The notes: a model not told the origin generated them from the sequence alone. DNA of 52,937 nucleotides from an uncultured Dialister sp. (GCF_900538805.1 NZ_UPZP01000003.1:1-52937), one strand, 5' to 3'. Numbered from the stretch's first letter, positions 1-7,878 are shown. Made by a program: numbers and translations.

Positions 1-77
1 TTAAGGAGTCCCATGACGAAGCAGTGCATAAAAATTCTTATAAAAGCAGACTCTATGAATTAATCAGTGCTTCCTTA
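1..77 (+). repeat. Family A fold-back element, right part (cut by window edge)
   Basis: The first 77 bases match the right half of the 165-bp element seen complete at 7943-8107 and 13865-14029. It ends in the same terminal inverted repeat (AATCAGTGCTTCCTTA) with the outer TA at 76-77. The rest lies outside the window. A short reading frame through it (MHKNSYK...) is a by-product of the repeat, since the same residues appear at every copy. Confidence 0.85.
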
Positions 78-85
78 GGGCGACA

Positions 86-158
86 CCACCACCCTTTGAA
101 CCCTCTGAACCCTCTGAACCCTTTGAACCCTTTGAACCCGGGCGGCGAAGCCGCCCAT
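86..158. repeat. Nonamer array (CCCTTTGAA/CCCTCTGAA) with GC hairpin
   Basis: Five to six tandem nonamers of the form CCCTYTGAA run from about 92 to 140. A perfect GGGCGGC-GAA-GCCGCCC hairpin follows at 140-156. The same pairing of nonamers with a GC hairpin recurs at 18943-19125, 23987-24110, 32440-32965 and 52655-52925. It lies just upstream of the helicase promoter region. Confidence 0.75.
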
Positions 159-224
159 AGAACCCTTTTCATCTATCCCATCCTATTGTATAATAAGCTT
201 AGAATATAAGTTCGGAGGGCAGCC

Positions 225-2381
225 ATGGATACTTTATGGAATGAGCTGAATGATAAGCAGAAAGAAGCGGTTACTTCTACGGAAGGGTATGTGCGGGTTA
301 TTGCAGGGGCGGGGTCCGGGAAGACCAGGGCCCTTTCTTACCGGTTTGCCTACCTGGTGAATGAGCTGGGCGTTCTGCCGGGGCATATTCTCTGCGTCAC
401 TTTTACGAATAAGTCCGCCCGGGAGATGGCGCGGCGCATTCACAGCCTCACCGGAGATAACGATACGGGGTACATCAATACGTTCCACGGTTTCTGCGTG
501 TCGGTGCTGCAGGAGGACAGCCATGCGGTGTCCTATCCGAAAAATTTCCTTGTCATCGACAATTCGGACATTGATGACATGCTGCAGATGATTTATGAGG
601 AGCGGGGACTCACCCTTCGGGATATGCCCTTTAATAAGGCCCGGGACATGATTGAAATGAAAAAGTGCGTGTGGCGGCCGGAGTATTACAAAGACATGAT
701 TGCCATGCCCCTGTCCCTGCTCTACGAAAAGTACCACAAAGCGCTTACCGTGGAGGATATCATTTTCTATGGCTACCTGTACCAGGAAAAGAAATGCTTT
801 GCCCTGGACTACAATGACCTCATCAAGTTCACCCTTTTTATTTTTGAGGAAAATGAGGAAATCCGTCTGAAGTGGCAGAAGCGGCTGGAGTACATTATGA
901 TTGACGAATTCCAGGACATCGACCCGCTCCAGTACAAGCTCATGAAGGCCCTCTGCGGCTACCACAACAACCTTTTCATCGTGGGAGATCCGGACCAGAC
1001 CATTTACACCTGGCGCGGCGCCGATGTACGCTATCTTTTGAACTTCGACAGGGAATTCCCTCATGTGAAGACCATCATTATGGATGATAATTACCGCTCC
1101 ACGCCGGAAATCCTGGATGCCGCCAATTCCCTCATCGACAAGAATGAGAACCGCATCCGAAAGGATCTCATTTCCCATAAGGAAAAGGGGGAGCCCGTGA
1201 CCTGCATGCCCGCTGCAAACGGCGGAGAAGAGGCCAAAGCGGTGGCCCTGGAAATCAAAAGGCTCCATGATGAAGGCAGGAAATACGGGGACATGGCCAT
1301 TCTGTACCGGGCCCATTATGTCACCCGGAATCTGGAGGAGGCACTGCTGAAGGCGGACATTCCCTATGTGATTTACAGCGGCGCCCAGTTTTTCGACCGC
1401 ATGGAAATCAAGGACGCCCTCTGCTATCTCCGCATGATTGCTTTCAAGGATGACATGGCCTTCCGCCGCATCGTGAATAAGCCGAAGAGAAATATAGGGA
1501 AGCGCCGCATGGATTTCCTCACAGAAAAGGCGGAGGAAGGGCACATGAGCCTCTATGAGGCGCTGAAGCAGAATATGGAGGATCCCCTTTTCAAAAAGAC
1601 AAAGGCCGCCGATTTCATAGAGCTCATTGAGTATTTTGCGAAAGACAGCATGGGCAGGCAGGTGTCGGAAGTGCTGTCTGCCATTCTGGATGAAAGCGGC
1701 TATGAGGAAATGCTCCGCACCGAAGGGAGCCAGGAAAGGCTGGACGACCTGGCGGAGCTGAAGCAGTCCATTTTTGAGTACGAAGCGTCGGCAGGAGAAG
1801 AAACATCCATTTCCGACTATCTGGAGCATGCGGCCCTCTTTTCCAATATGGATAGGGGCCCGGAGAAGGATTCCGTGCGGCTCATGACGGTGCACACCGC
1901 CAAGGGTCTGGAATTTCCGGTGGTCTTCCTCTGCGGCATGAATGAGGGCATCTTCCCCTCCCGGAAAACCAGGACGAAGAACGGTATGGAAGAAGAAAGG
2001 CGCCTTGCCTTCGTGGCCATGACGAGGGCGGAGGACCGCCTTTACCTGACAGAGGCGGAGGGGACAAACCTTGACGGTACGCCCCGTTTCCCTTCCCGCT
2101 TCATTCTGGACATAGACAGGAAGTACCTTTCCTTCCGGCCTGAGGTGAATGAATCCCTCTGGACCGCAGGAAAGGCCTACGTGGAAAGAACCAGCGCCTA
2201 CCTGAAGGATGACGGTGAAAAGGGACATTTCCAGCCGGGCGACCGGGTGCGCCACACGGTCTTTGGGGCAGGTACCATTGAAGAGGTGGATGAAAAGAAC
2301 AATTCCTACCGCATCCGCTTCGACAGCATGAATACATCAAGGGACATTGCCTTCAGGGCAAGGCTGGTGAAGGTGGATTAA
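225..2381 (+). CDS. pcrA: ATP-dependent 3'-5' DNA helicase, PcrA/UvrD family
   Basis: Superfamily 1A helicase of 718 residues that unwinds DNA in repair and removes recombinase or stalled complexes. Visible motifs in order: Walker A AGAGSGKT at residues 27-34, TFTNKSAREM (Ia), IMIDEFQDID (II, DExQ), IVGDPDQTIYTWRGAD (III), VRLMTVHTAKGLEFPVVF (V) and VAMTRAEDRL (VI). The C-terminal GDRVRHTVFGAGTI segment matches the Tudor-like tail of PcrA, which binds RNA polymerase. Length is normal for PcrA. The ATG follows a GGAGGG site, and a TATAAT-like -10 lies at 189-194 with a poor -35. The gene appears monocistronic: what follows is repeat DNA, not another gene. Confidence 0.93.
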   Translation: MDTLWNELNDKQKEAVTSTEGYVRVIAGAGSGKTRALSYRFAYLVNELGVLPGHILCVTFTNKSAREMARRIHSLTGDNDTGYINTFHGFCVSVLQEDSHAVSYPKNFLVIDNSDIDDMLQMIYEERGLTLRDMPFNKARDMIEMKKCVWRPEYYKDMIAMPLSLLYEKYHKALTVEDIIFYGYLYQEKKCFALDYNDLIKFTLFIFEENEEIRLKWQKRLEYIMIDEFQDIDPLQYKLMKALCGYHNNLFIVGDPDQTIYTWRGADVRYLLNFDREFPHVKTIIMDDNYRSTPEILDAANSLIDKNENRIRKDLISHKEKGEPVTCMPAANGGEEAKAVALEIKRLHDEGRKYGDMAILYRAHYVTRNLEEALLKADIPYVIYSGAQFFDRMEIKDALCYLRMIAFKDDMAFRRIVNKPKRNIGKRRMDFLTEKAEEGHMSLYEALKQNMEDPLFKKTKAADFIELIEYFAKDSMGRQVSEVLSAILDESGYEEMLRTEGSQERLDDLAELKQSIFEYEASAGEETSISDYLEHAALFSNMDRGPEKDSVRLMTVHTAKGLEFPVVFLCGMNEGIFPSRKTRTKNGMEEERRLAFVAMTRAEDRLYLTEAEGTNLDGTPRFPSRFILDIDRKYLSFRPEVNESLWTAGKAYVERTSAYLKDDGEKGHFQPGDRVRHTVFGAGTIEEVDEKNNSYRIRFDSMNTSRDIAFRARLVKVD

Positions 2382-2398
2382 GTCCTTGAGCGTCCTGA

Positions 2399-2600
2399 CG
2401 GTGGGAAAATGTATTCCCGAAGGTTGACGCCCGCTTTGCGGGCGAAGGTTGATGGGGCCACCGGGCCTCTGGCCCTGGGCCCCAAAGGTTCTGTCCGGAA
2501 TCGGCTGACGCCTTCCGGACGGGTTCCGGGCTCCGCTCTGGGAGTTATAAAGTATCGCTGCGCTGGCGAGGTATGGCGCCTTCGGCGCCAGTATAAATGC
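2399..2600. repeat. GC-hairpin mosaic
   Basis: A run of short perfect hairpins with different stems, including GCCCGC-TTT-GCGGGC (2429-2443), GGGCC-TCT-GGCCC (about 2463-2475) and GGCGCC-TTC-GGCGCC (about 2575-2589). They are joined by recurrent linkers (GAAGGTTGA, TATAAA-like). No coding signal is visible. The same linkers recur near 19.0, 24.0, 32.5 and 52.7 kb. Confidence 0.7.
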
Positions 2601-2721
2601 GACTGCTGAAATTGGCCCTTATCCTGCCCATAAAAAGGCTTTTCTATTGTCAGCTGACCGACCCCGAATGACGGTGTCCGGCGGGAAGAGAGGCGGCGGA
2701 TAGCGGTCAGCTGACAGCCGT

Positions 2722-2752
2722 CTCACTGTCCCACTGTCCCACTGTCCCACTG
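2722..2752. repeat. Octamer array (CACTGTCC)n
   Basis: Tandem octamers CACTGTCC, about four units, in the gap ahead of the OFA carrier promoter. The family also occurs at 5416-5470, 18605-18669, 23864-23907, 32184-32396 and 46518-46569. Confidence 0.8.
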
Positions 2753-2793
2753 AATTACCAGCCCACCATCCCACTAAGCAATATAGAATTTCC

Positions 2794-2822
2794 TTGACAT
2801 ACTTTTCTTTCCGTGCTATCCT
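2794..2822 (+). promoter_or_regulatory. Sigma-70 type promoter of the OFA carrier
   Basis: TTGACA (2794-2799), 17-bp spacer, TATCCT (2817-2822). Transcription would start near 2829, about a dozen bases before the riboswitch P1 stem, leaving a leader of about 160 nt. Confidence 0.78.
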
Positions 2823-2840
2823 GTATGCACAAAAGAAAGA

Positions 2841-2937
2841 GATACCGGAACTGACGGAGAAATGTGGAATTGACCACGTGAACCGGTATTTTCTGAATCA
2901 GCCGACCGTCTGGGCAGGGAAACCTACTCAGGCGGTC
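2841..2937 (+). promoter_or_regulatory. ZTP (pfl-motif) riboswitch with hairpin expression platform
   Basis: Matches the pfl/ZTP aptamer layout as I know it. P1 is formed by TACCGG (2843-2848) and CCGGTA (2883-2888). Inside it are an ACTGACGGAGAAA-type segment and a GTGG...CCAC hairpin. After a linker comes the conserved GCCGACCGTCTGGGCAG block (2901-2917; the family signature is CCGCCTGGGC). That block also forms the 5' arm of a strong hairpin, GACCGTCTGGG with CTCAGGCGGTC (2904-2937), followed by TTT. The signature would therefore be either in the ligand-bound pseudoknot or in the downstream hairpin. ZTP signals shortage of 10-formyl-tetrahydrofolate. No covariance search was run. Confidence 0.78.
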
Positions 2938-2987
2938 TTTGCGTCTCCGGTTTCCCTTCATTGCTTACTGCTTATGGAGGGATTTAC

Positions 2988-4292
2988 ATGAAAAAGAAAA
3001 ATCGCTGGCTTATTGCCCTGGCAGCTGTGGGCATCCACATCTGCATCGGCAGTGTGTATGCATGGAGTGTACTGACGAAGCCGGTCATGGCGGCTATGGG
3101 TCTTTCCCTTTCGGAAACGACCTGGGCCTTTTCTATTGCCATCCTGTTTCTGGGACTGTCTGCAGGATTTCTGGGCGGCGTGGTGGAACGGATGGGGCCA
3201 TCCCGCTCCGGTCTGGTGTCGGCGGCCTTCTTCGGCACCGGCCTTCTGGGCACGGCGCTGGCGGTTCATGTCCATTCGGCTCTGCTTCTCTACATCTTTT
3301 ACGGTATGATTGGCGGCATCGGCCTTGGCACCGGGTACATCACCCCTGTTTCCACTCTGGTGAAATGGTTCCCTGAACACCGGGGCTTTGCCACAGGCCT
3401 GGCTATCATGGGCTTTGGCTTTGCTGCTCTGGTGGCAGGACCGCTCATGCGTTTCCTCACTGACACCTATGGTTTGACTGCCAATTTCCTTATCCTGGGC
3501 ATTGCCTATGCGGTGATTATTTCCCTTTCCGCTTCCTATCTCCGTCCGCCGAAGAAGGGTGAAATTCCTGTGATGCTGGAAGAGGTGCTTCGCCGGGAAG
3601 CTGCCAAGGGGAATAAGAGAACTGTGGTAGGTCCCCAGATGACAAGGAAGGAAGCCATGCATACCTGGAAATGGTTTGCTCTCTGGTGGATTTTCTTTAC
3701 CAACATTACCTGCGGCATCGGACTTCTGGCAGTGGCTTCTCCCATGGCCCAGGAAGTCATCGGCATGACACCGGTAGAGGCTGCTTCCCTGGTGGGCATT
3801 ATCGGTATCGTTAACGGCGGCGGCCGTATCGTGTGGTCCACCGTTTCTGACTGGATTGGCCGCGGCATTACCTACATGGTGTTCTTTGCCCTGGAAGTAT
3901 GGGCTTTCTACCAGCTTTCCATTACCACAGGAGGCCTCATTTTCCAGGCCCTGGTTCTTCTCATCATCAGCTGCTACGGCGGCGGCTTCTCCTGCATGCC
4001 GGCCTACCTGTCCGACATTTTCGGCGTAAAGCAGCTGTCCTCCATCCACGGCTCCATCTTGACCGCCTGGGGCATGGCCGGTGTGGCCGGTCCCCTCATT
4101 CTTGCCTTCATGAAGGAAAACACCGGCGGCTACGCAGCCACCCTTCACCTCTTCTCCGCCATGCTGGCCCTGGCCTTTATCATTGCAGCAGTGCTCCGCT
4201 GGAGGAATGAAGTGGATAAGAAGAAATGGGAAGTGAAGGAAGAAAAGAAGGAAATGGGAACAGGAAGGGTCAAGACCACCATGGCCTCCTGA
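2988..4292 (+). CDS. MFS transporter, oxalate/formate antiporter (OFA) family
   Basis: Inner-membrane carrier of 434 residues with about 12 hydrophobic segments. The family signature is clear: IGSVYAWSVLTKP near the N-terminus, GTGYITPVSTLVKWFPEHRG and ATGLAIMGFGFAA in the first half, and GGGFSCMPAYLSDIFG in the second. OFA members exchange small carboxylates such as oxalate, formate or pyruvate; the substrate here is not provable from sequence. The start was moved from an in-frame TTG to the ATG at 2988 because GGAGGG lies seven bases before it and the N-terminus then matches the family. A ZTP-like riboswitch in the leader ties the gene to one-carbon status, which favours formate as cargo (inference). 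The charged, lysine-rich tail is cytoplasmic. Confidence 0.85.
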   Translation: MKKKNRWLIALAAVGIHICIGSVYAWSVLTKPVMAAMGLSLSETTWAFSIAILFLGLSAGFLGGVVERMGPSRSGLVSAAFFGTGLLGTALAVHVHSALLLYIFYGMIGGIGLGTGYITPVSTLVKWFPEHRGFATGLAIMGFGFAALVAGPLMRFLTDTYGLTANFLILGIAYAVIISLSASYLRPPKKGEIPVMLEEVLRREAAKGNKRTVVGPQMTRKEAMHTWKWFALWWIFFTNITCGIGLLAVASPMAQEVIGMTPVEAASLVGIIGIVNGGGRIVWSTVSDWIGRGITYMVFFALEVWAFYQLSITTGGLIFQALVLLIISCYGGGFSCMPAYLSDIFGVKQLSSIHGSILTAWGMAGVAGPLILAFMKENTGGYAATLHLFSAMLALAFIIAAVLRWRNEVDKKKWEVKEEKKEMGTGRVKTTMAS

Positions 4293-4321
4293 AATCCGGC
4301 TTACCTAACAAAAGACAGATG

Positions 4322-4350
4322 TTGACTTTATGCTTCCTGCGAACTATACT
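4322..4350 (+). promoter_or_regulatory. Promoter ahead of the nitrilase leader
   Basis: TTGACT (4322-4327), 17 bp, TATACT (4345-4350). The predicted start (about 4357) lies only about 10 nt before a terminator-like hairpin. Confidence 0.65.
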
Positions 4351-4366
4351 TGAGGCATGAAGCAAT

Positions 4367-4409
4367 GGTGCTTATAGGGATTTTCCCTGTAGGCACCTTT
4401 TTGTTTTTT
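4367..4409 (+). terminator. Strong intrinsic terminator or attenuator before the nitrilase
   Basis: A 14-bp stem (GGTGCTTATAGGGA with TCCCTGTAGGCACC, two G-U pairs), a 3-nt loop, then TTTTTGTTTTTT. It can end the OFA carrier transcript. It also sits between a good promoter and the nitrilase ribosome site, so nitrilase expression needs read-through or another start. Confidence 0.78.
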
Positions 4410-4425
4410 CAAGGAGGGTTTTGCT

Positions 4426-5331
4426 ATGAAGGATATCTGTACGATTTCTGTGGTCACTTTTCATCCGGTTTGGGGCGATAAGGCATCCAACCTGAAACGG
4501 ATTGAAGAATATATCGAATGTGCTTACCGCAAAGGAAGCCGGATTGTCATATTCCCGGAAATGAGCCTCACCGGCTACGACGATGAAGCAGATAAGCCTT
4601 TCAAGGAAAAGATGCAGTATAAGCTGGCGGAAACGGTGCCGGGGCCGAGCACTCTGGAGGTGGCGGAGCTCACAAAGAAGCTGGGCATGTATGTGATTTT
4701 CGGCATGCCCATCAGGGACGACAAGAATCCGGATATCATCTATAATGGTCTGGCCATTTTCTCTCCGAAGGGACTGGAAGGGGCTTATCATAAAATGCAT
4801 CTGCCCGCTCCGGAACCGAACTGGGCCACCAGAGGGGACAAGCCCTTCATCCTCCATTCCGAATGGGGTCCCATTGGCTGCGCCATCTGCTATGATAATT
4901 ACGCCTTCCCTGAACTGACCCGCTATTATGTGGCCAAGGGCTGCCGGCTCCTGATTAACAGCACCGCCCTGGCCAAGTGCCACGGCCCCTATTTCGGCTC
5001 TCCCACCCTGGAAGCTTCTGTCATCCAGAACGGCATTTACATTGCTTCTGCCAATATCGGCGGTCTGGACGTGGATAATTATTTCTGGGGCGGCAGTTCC
5101 ATCATCGGGCCGGGACAGAAGCATCCCTGGTCCTTCTATTATTACGCAGGCCGGAAATTCACCGATGAAGATGCACCGGAAATTGAAATGTTCACCGCCA
5201 CCGTGGACCTGTCCCTGGCAAGCCGCTATGCCTTTAAGCATAACCCCGCTGTGGATGGAACGGACTGGAGGCCCGACAAGTACATTGAAATGTACAAGGA
5301 TATCCTGAAGGACCCTGATTTCGGAAAATAA
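4426..5331 (+). CDS. Carbon-nitrogen hydrolase (nitrilase superfamily)
   Basis: Cytoplasmic enzyme of 301 residues that hydrolyses a nitrile, amide or N-carbamoyl group. The catalytic triad is complete: Glu45 in FPEMSLTGYDD, Lys123 in YHKMHLP, and Cys155 in GCAICYDNYAFPE. The length fits the aliphatic amidase/N-carbamoyl hydrolase branches, but the substrate cannot be read from the sequence. The ATG has AAGGAGGG upstream. It lies between the OFA carrier and, convergently, a RuBisCO-like gene. Both flanks carry terminators, so it is probably transcribed alone. Confidence 0.85.
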   Translation: MKDICTISVVTFHPVWGDKASNLKRIEEYIECAYRKGSRIVIFPEMSLTGYDDEADKPFKEKMQYKLAETVPGPSTLEVAELTKKLGMYVIFGMPIRDDKNPDIIYNGLAIFSPKGLEGAYHKMHLPAPEPNWATRGDKPFILHSEWGPIGCAICYDNYAFPELTRYYVAKGCRLLINSTALAKCHGPYFGSPTLEASVIQNGIYIASANIGGLDVDNYFWGGSSIIGPGQKHPWSFYYYAGRKFTDEDAPEIEMFTATVDLSLASRYAFKHNPAVDGTDWRPDKYIEMYKDILKDPDFGK

Positions 5332-5334
5332 CAT

Positions 5335-5380
5335 AAAAAAGACTGTGAGGAAATGCATCCATTTCTTCACAGTCTTTTTT
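5335..5380. terminator. Bidirectional terminator of the recurrent GACTGTGA family
   Basis: AAAAAAGACTGTGAGGAAATG, CATC loop, then CATTTCTTCACAGTCTTTTTT. The A- and T-rich flanks let it serve the nitrilase and, on the other strand, the convergent RuBisCO-like gene. Close copies of the stem occur at 26528, 31437, 38168, 45493 and 50778. Confidence 0.88.
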
Positions 5381-5415
5381 CTTATTCTTGCTTTCTTTAA
5401 ATGACAGTGGGGCAT

Positions 5416-5470
5416 TTCACTGTTTCACTGTCCCACTGTCCCACTGTCCCACTGTCTCACTGTCTCACTG
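5416..5470. repeat. Octamer array (TCCCACTG)n
   Basis: About seven tandem octamers (TTTCACTG, TCCCACTG, TCTCACTG) running up to and slightly into the 3' end of the RuBisCO-like gene, where they encode its last residue and stop codon. Confidence 0.82.
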
Positions 5471-6649
5471 CTGTGCTTCTTCCAGTTTCTGTAGGAAGAA
5501 TTTCACATTTTCCGTGAGGTTTGGACCCTGGGTCTGGAGGGCGCCGCCGACGAGGAAAATGGTGTCGGGACCATAGGTTTTGTACATGTCCTTAAAGAGC
5601 TGCCATCTCATGCCGCCGGAGGGAATGGGGAAAATGGAGCGGAGGTAGGCCATTTTTTCATTGGTGCCTTCGCAGATTCTGGTGCAGGTTTCCCGGGAGA
5701 AGGAGAAGCGGCCGCCGAAGCTGGTGAAGATGACGGCGTCAGCGCCGGCGAGGCGGGAGAGCTGTCCGTAGTAGCAGAAGGGGGAAATGCCGGAATCTTT
5801 GGAAAGAACCTGGGGGCCTGAGAAGCAGGGATGGAGGAAGATGGGAAGATTAAAGTCCGGATCCCTGGCCAGGTCGCGAATCAGGGTGAAGCCGGTGATG
5901 GCAGGGGCTGCCATGATGCCGTCGGCACCGATTTCTTTGGCCTTGTAGGCCCGGTCCAGGAACTGGAGACCGTCGGCGGTGCAGTTGGCGATGTACATGC
6001 TCTTTTTTCCTGTCTTTTCCTTGGCATCGGCAAGGGCCATGACGCACTGGAGCACCCTTTCTTCAAAGGGCGCGTAGTCCTGGTTCATGAGGCTGTGGTC
6101 ATCTTTGATGATGGGGCAGCCGCCCAGGGCCAGGTCGTACACCATTTTGCCCAGTTCCTTGGGGCTTCTGCCCAATGGTTTGATAGCGCTCATGAGGATG
6201 GGGCCCCGGGGTACGCCGCAGAGGTCACGGAGTCCCGTGCGGCCGAAGCGGGGGCCGGGGTAGTTGTCATACATGGATTCCGGAAGGTCGAAGGACATGA
6301 GTTTGATACCGGGCTGGAGGCTTGTATTTCCGAAAAGCATATTCAAAAGCTCTGCCATTTCATTTCCCACGGCGGCAGGGTCATAGGAAATGGTGGCGTA
6401 ATAGGCGCCGGGTTCAGCCTTTTTCAGGTCTTCCATCTGGCCTACGATGGTGTCACCGATGGGGGTTCCTTCCACCAGTTCGTAGGGGCATTCCACGGTC
6501 TGTTCTACGCAGATGCCGAAGGCCAGCTTCTTGGCTTCTTCGTAGTCCGGAGCCGCAATGCGGTAGGTGGCGGTGAAACGGGAAGACTGGGTAAGGTCTT
6601 CCTTCAGCTCTTCAAAAAGTTCGCTTTCAAAAAAGGGGGTATTACTCAT
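5465..6649 (-). CDS. RuBisCO-like protein (form IV type), function unknown
   Basis: 394 residues related to the RuBisCO large subunit. The barrel signature is visible: GVPRGPILMSAIKPLGRSP, then YDLALGGCPIIKDDHSLMNQ, then FLHPCFSG and IFPIPSGGMRW. True RuBisCO has K-D-D-E at the carbamylated lysine/magnesium site. Here the aligned residues are Lys182-Asp183-Asp184-His185, so one metal-ligand glutamate is replaced by histidine, and the loop-6 region is unlike the carboxylase. Known relatives act as enolases, isomerases or decarboxylases on phosphorylated sugars or methylthio-sugars, and no pathway partner is adjacent. The start is supported by GGAAGGAT. A weak hairpin separates it from the upstream glycosyltransferase. 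Confidence 0.85.
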   Translation of the reverse strand: MSNTPFFESELFEELKEDLTQSSRFTATYRIAAPDYEEAKKLAFGICVEQTVECPYELVEGTPIGDTIVGQMEDLKKAEPGAYYATISYDPAAVGNEMAELLNMLFGNTSLQPGIKLMSFDLPESMYDNYPGPRFGRTGLRDLCGVPRGPILMSAIKPLGRSPKELGKMVYDLALGGCPIIKDDHSLMNQDYAPFEERVLQCVMALADAKEKTGKKSMYIANCTADGLQFLDRAYKAKEIGADGIMAAPAITGFTLIRDLARDPDFNLPIFLHPCFSGPQVLSKDSGISPFCYYGQLSRLAGADAVIFTSFGGRFSFSRETCTRICEGTNEKMAYLRSIFPIPSGGMRWQLFKDMYKTYGPDTIFLVGGALQTQGPNLTENVKFFLQKLEEAQQ

Positions 6650-6680
6650 AACTATATCCTTCCCGGCAGGAGGCAGTCAC

Positions 6681-6704
6681 TCAAAAGAAGCGGGAAATCC
6701 CGCT
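6681..6704 (-). terminator. Weak terminator after the glycosyltransferase
   Basis: On the minus strand AGCGGGA-TT-TCCCGCT is followed by TCTTTTGA. It is short and could allow read-through into the RuBisCO-like gene. Confidence 0.45.
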
Positions 6705-6737
6705 GCCTTCTGCCTTATGAAATTGGAAATCAGGGAA

Positions 6738-7706
6738 TCATCGGTCTTGGCCCCGATGTTCGTGGGTTTGATGATAGGGATTGTCCCCGTGAGCGGCGGT
6801 GTCGTCCGAGAGCCAGTACAGGGGACGGTTCCTTGTTTCTTCAAATACGTGGCCTATGTATTCGCCCAGGATGCCCAGGCACATGAGGTTGAGGCTTCCG
6901 AAGATGGAAATCAGGATAGTCATGGTGGCCCAGCCGGGGACGGCCTGTCCGGTGATGACGCAGTAGAGCACGTGGAGAATCAGCAGGAATCCTGCAAAGG
7001 CGGCTAGAAGTCCGATGTAGAAGGAAATGCGCAGGGGAATGGTGGAGTTGGTGATGATGCCGTCCATGGCGAAATGAAGCATTTTCTTCATGGAAAATTT
7101 GGAGACCCCTGCATGACGGGCGGGCGCTTCAAATTCAATGGCGGCCTGCTTGAAACCAAGGCCTCCTACAATGCCGCGGATGAACCGGCTGTGTTCCCGA
7201 AATTTCAGGAAGGTATCCAGGGCCTTCCTGTCCATGAGACGGAAATCGGAGCCTCCCGGTACCACCCGGGTGGTGGAAATGGAGTTAATCACCGCATAAT
7301 AGCCGGCGGAGGTGAGCTTCTTCAAAAATCCGGCGTCTTCGGTGGCGGTGCGGATGGTCTGTACGACGTCATAGCCTTCCTGCCATTTTTCAATGAGTTT
7401 GGGAATGAGGGCCGGCGGATGCTGCATGTCTCCATCCATGGTAATCACCGCATCTCCCCGGGCAAAGTCCATGCCGCAGGTAATGGCAATCTGGTGCCCG
7501 AAGTTCCGGGCAAAGGTGAGAGCCCGCACGTGGGGGTCATGGTCTGCCAGCTGATGAATCAGCTCATCCGTACGGTCCCGGGAACCATCATTGACGTAGA
7601 TGATTTCATAATCCATACCCAGGTCCTTCATGACTTTCGTCACTTCATCGTGGAAGTAAACTACATTGCCTTCTTCATTATAGACAGGCGTCACAATTGA
7701 TATCAT
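6738..7706 (-). CDS. Family 2 glycosyltransferase with two C-terminal membrane helices (GtrB/DPM1-like)
   Basis: 322-residue enzyme that transfers a sugar from a nucleotide donor to a lipid (bactoprenol or dolichol-type) carrier at the inner membrane. The N-terminal GT-A domain shows SIVTPVYNEEGN, IIYVNDGSRDRT, AITMDGDMQHPP and GGSDFRLMDRKA. Two hydrophobic helices follow (ISFYIGLLAAFAGFLLILHVL and WATMTILISIFGSLNLMCLGIL), then the usual EETRNRP tail. The ATG at 7706 was chosen over one 30 bases upstream because GGAGG lies seven bases before it. An extended -10 (TGTTATAAT) is at 7742-7747 on the reverse strand. The glycan it serves is unknown; no flippase or glycan cluster adjoins it. Confidence 0.9.
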   Translation of the reverse strand: MISIVTPVYNEEGNVVYFHDEVTKVMKDLGMDYEIIYVNDGSRDRTDELIHQLADHDPHVRALTFARNFGHQIAITCGMDFARGDAVITMDGDMQHPPALIPKLIEKWQEGYDVVQTIRTATEDAGFLKKLTSAGYYAVINSISTTRVVPGGSDFRLMDRKALDTFLKFREHSRFIRGIVGGLGFKQAAIEFEAPARHAGVSKFSMKKMLHFAMDGIITNSTIPLRISFYIGLLAAFAGFLLILHVLYCVITGQAVPGWATMTILISIFGSLNLMCLGILGEYIGHVFEETRNRPLYWLSDDTAAHGDNPYHQTHEHRGQDR

Positions 7707-7741
7707 AATAATCCTCCAGGTCAGGCTGTATGCCAATGTAT

Positions 7742-7747
7742 ATTATA
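7742..7747 (-). promoter_or_regulatory. Extended -10 promoter of the glycosyltransferase
   Basis: On the minus strand TGT-TATAAT, an extended -10, about 35 bp before the start codon. No good -35 is visible. Confidence 0.45.
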
Positions 7748-7878
7748 ACACAGAAAAGGGGACGGTTTGGCGATTTTGTCCGGCTGAAACGGGATAAATC
7801 TATGGATTGATACTATTATATCGGCCTCTTTCGACGGTGCAATTAATTAATTTTAAAGTTTTTATAAAGGGGCACAGA

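Noticed and set aside
5465..6649. Functional RuBisCO and a Calvin-type carbon fixation role
   Set aside because: The metal-site Glu is His and loop 6 is not carboxylase-like. No phosphoribulokinase or small subunit is near. Called RuBisCO-like instead.
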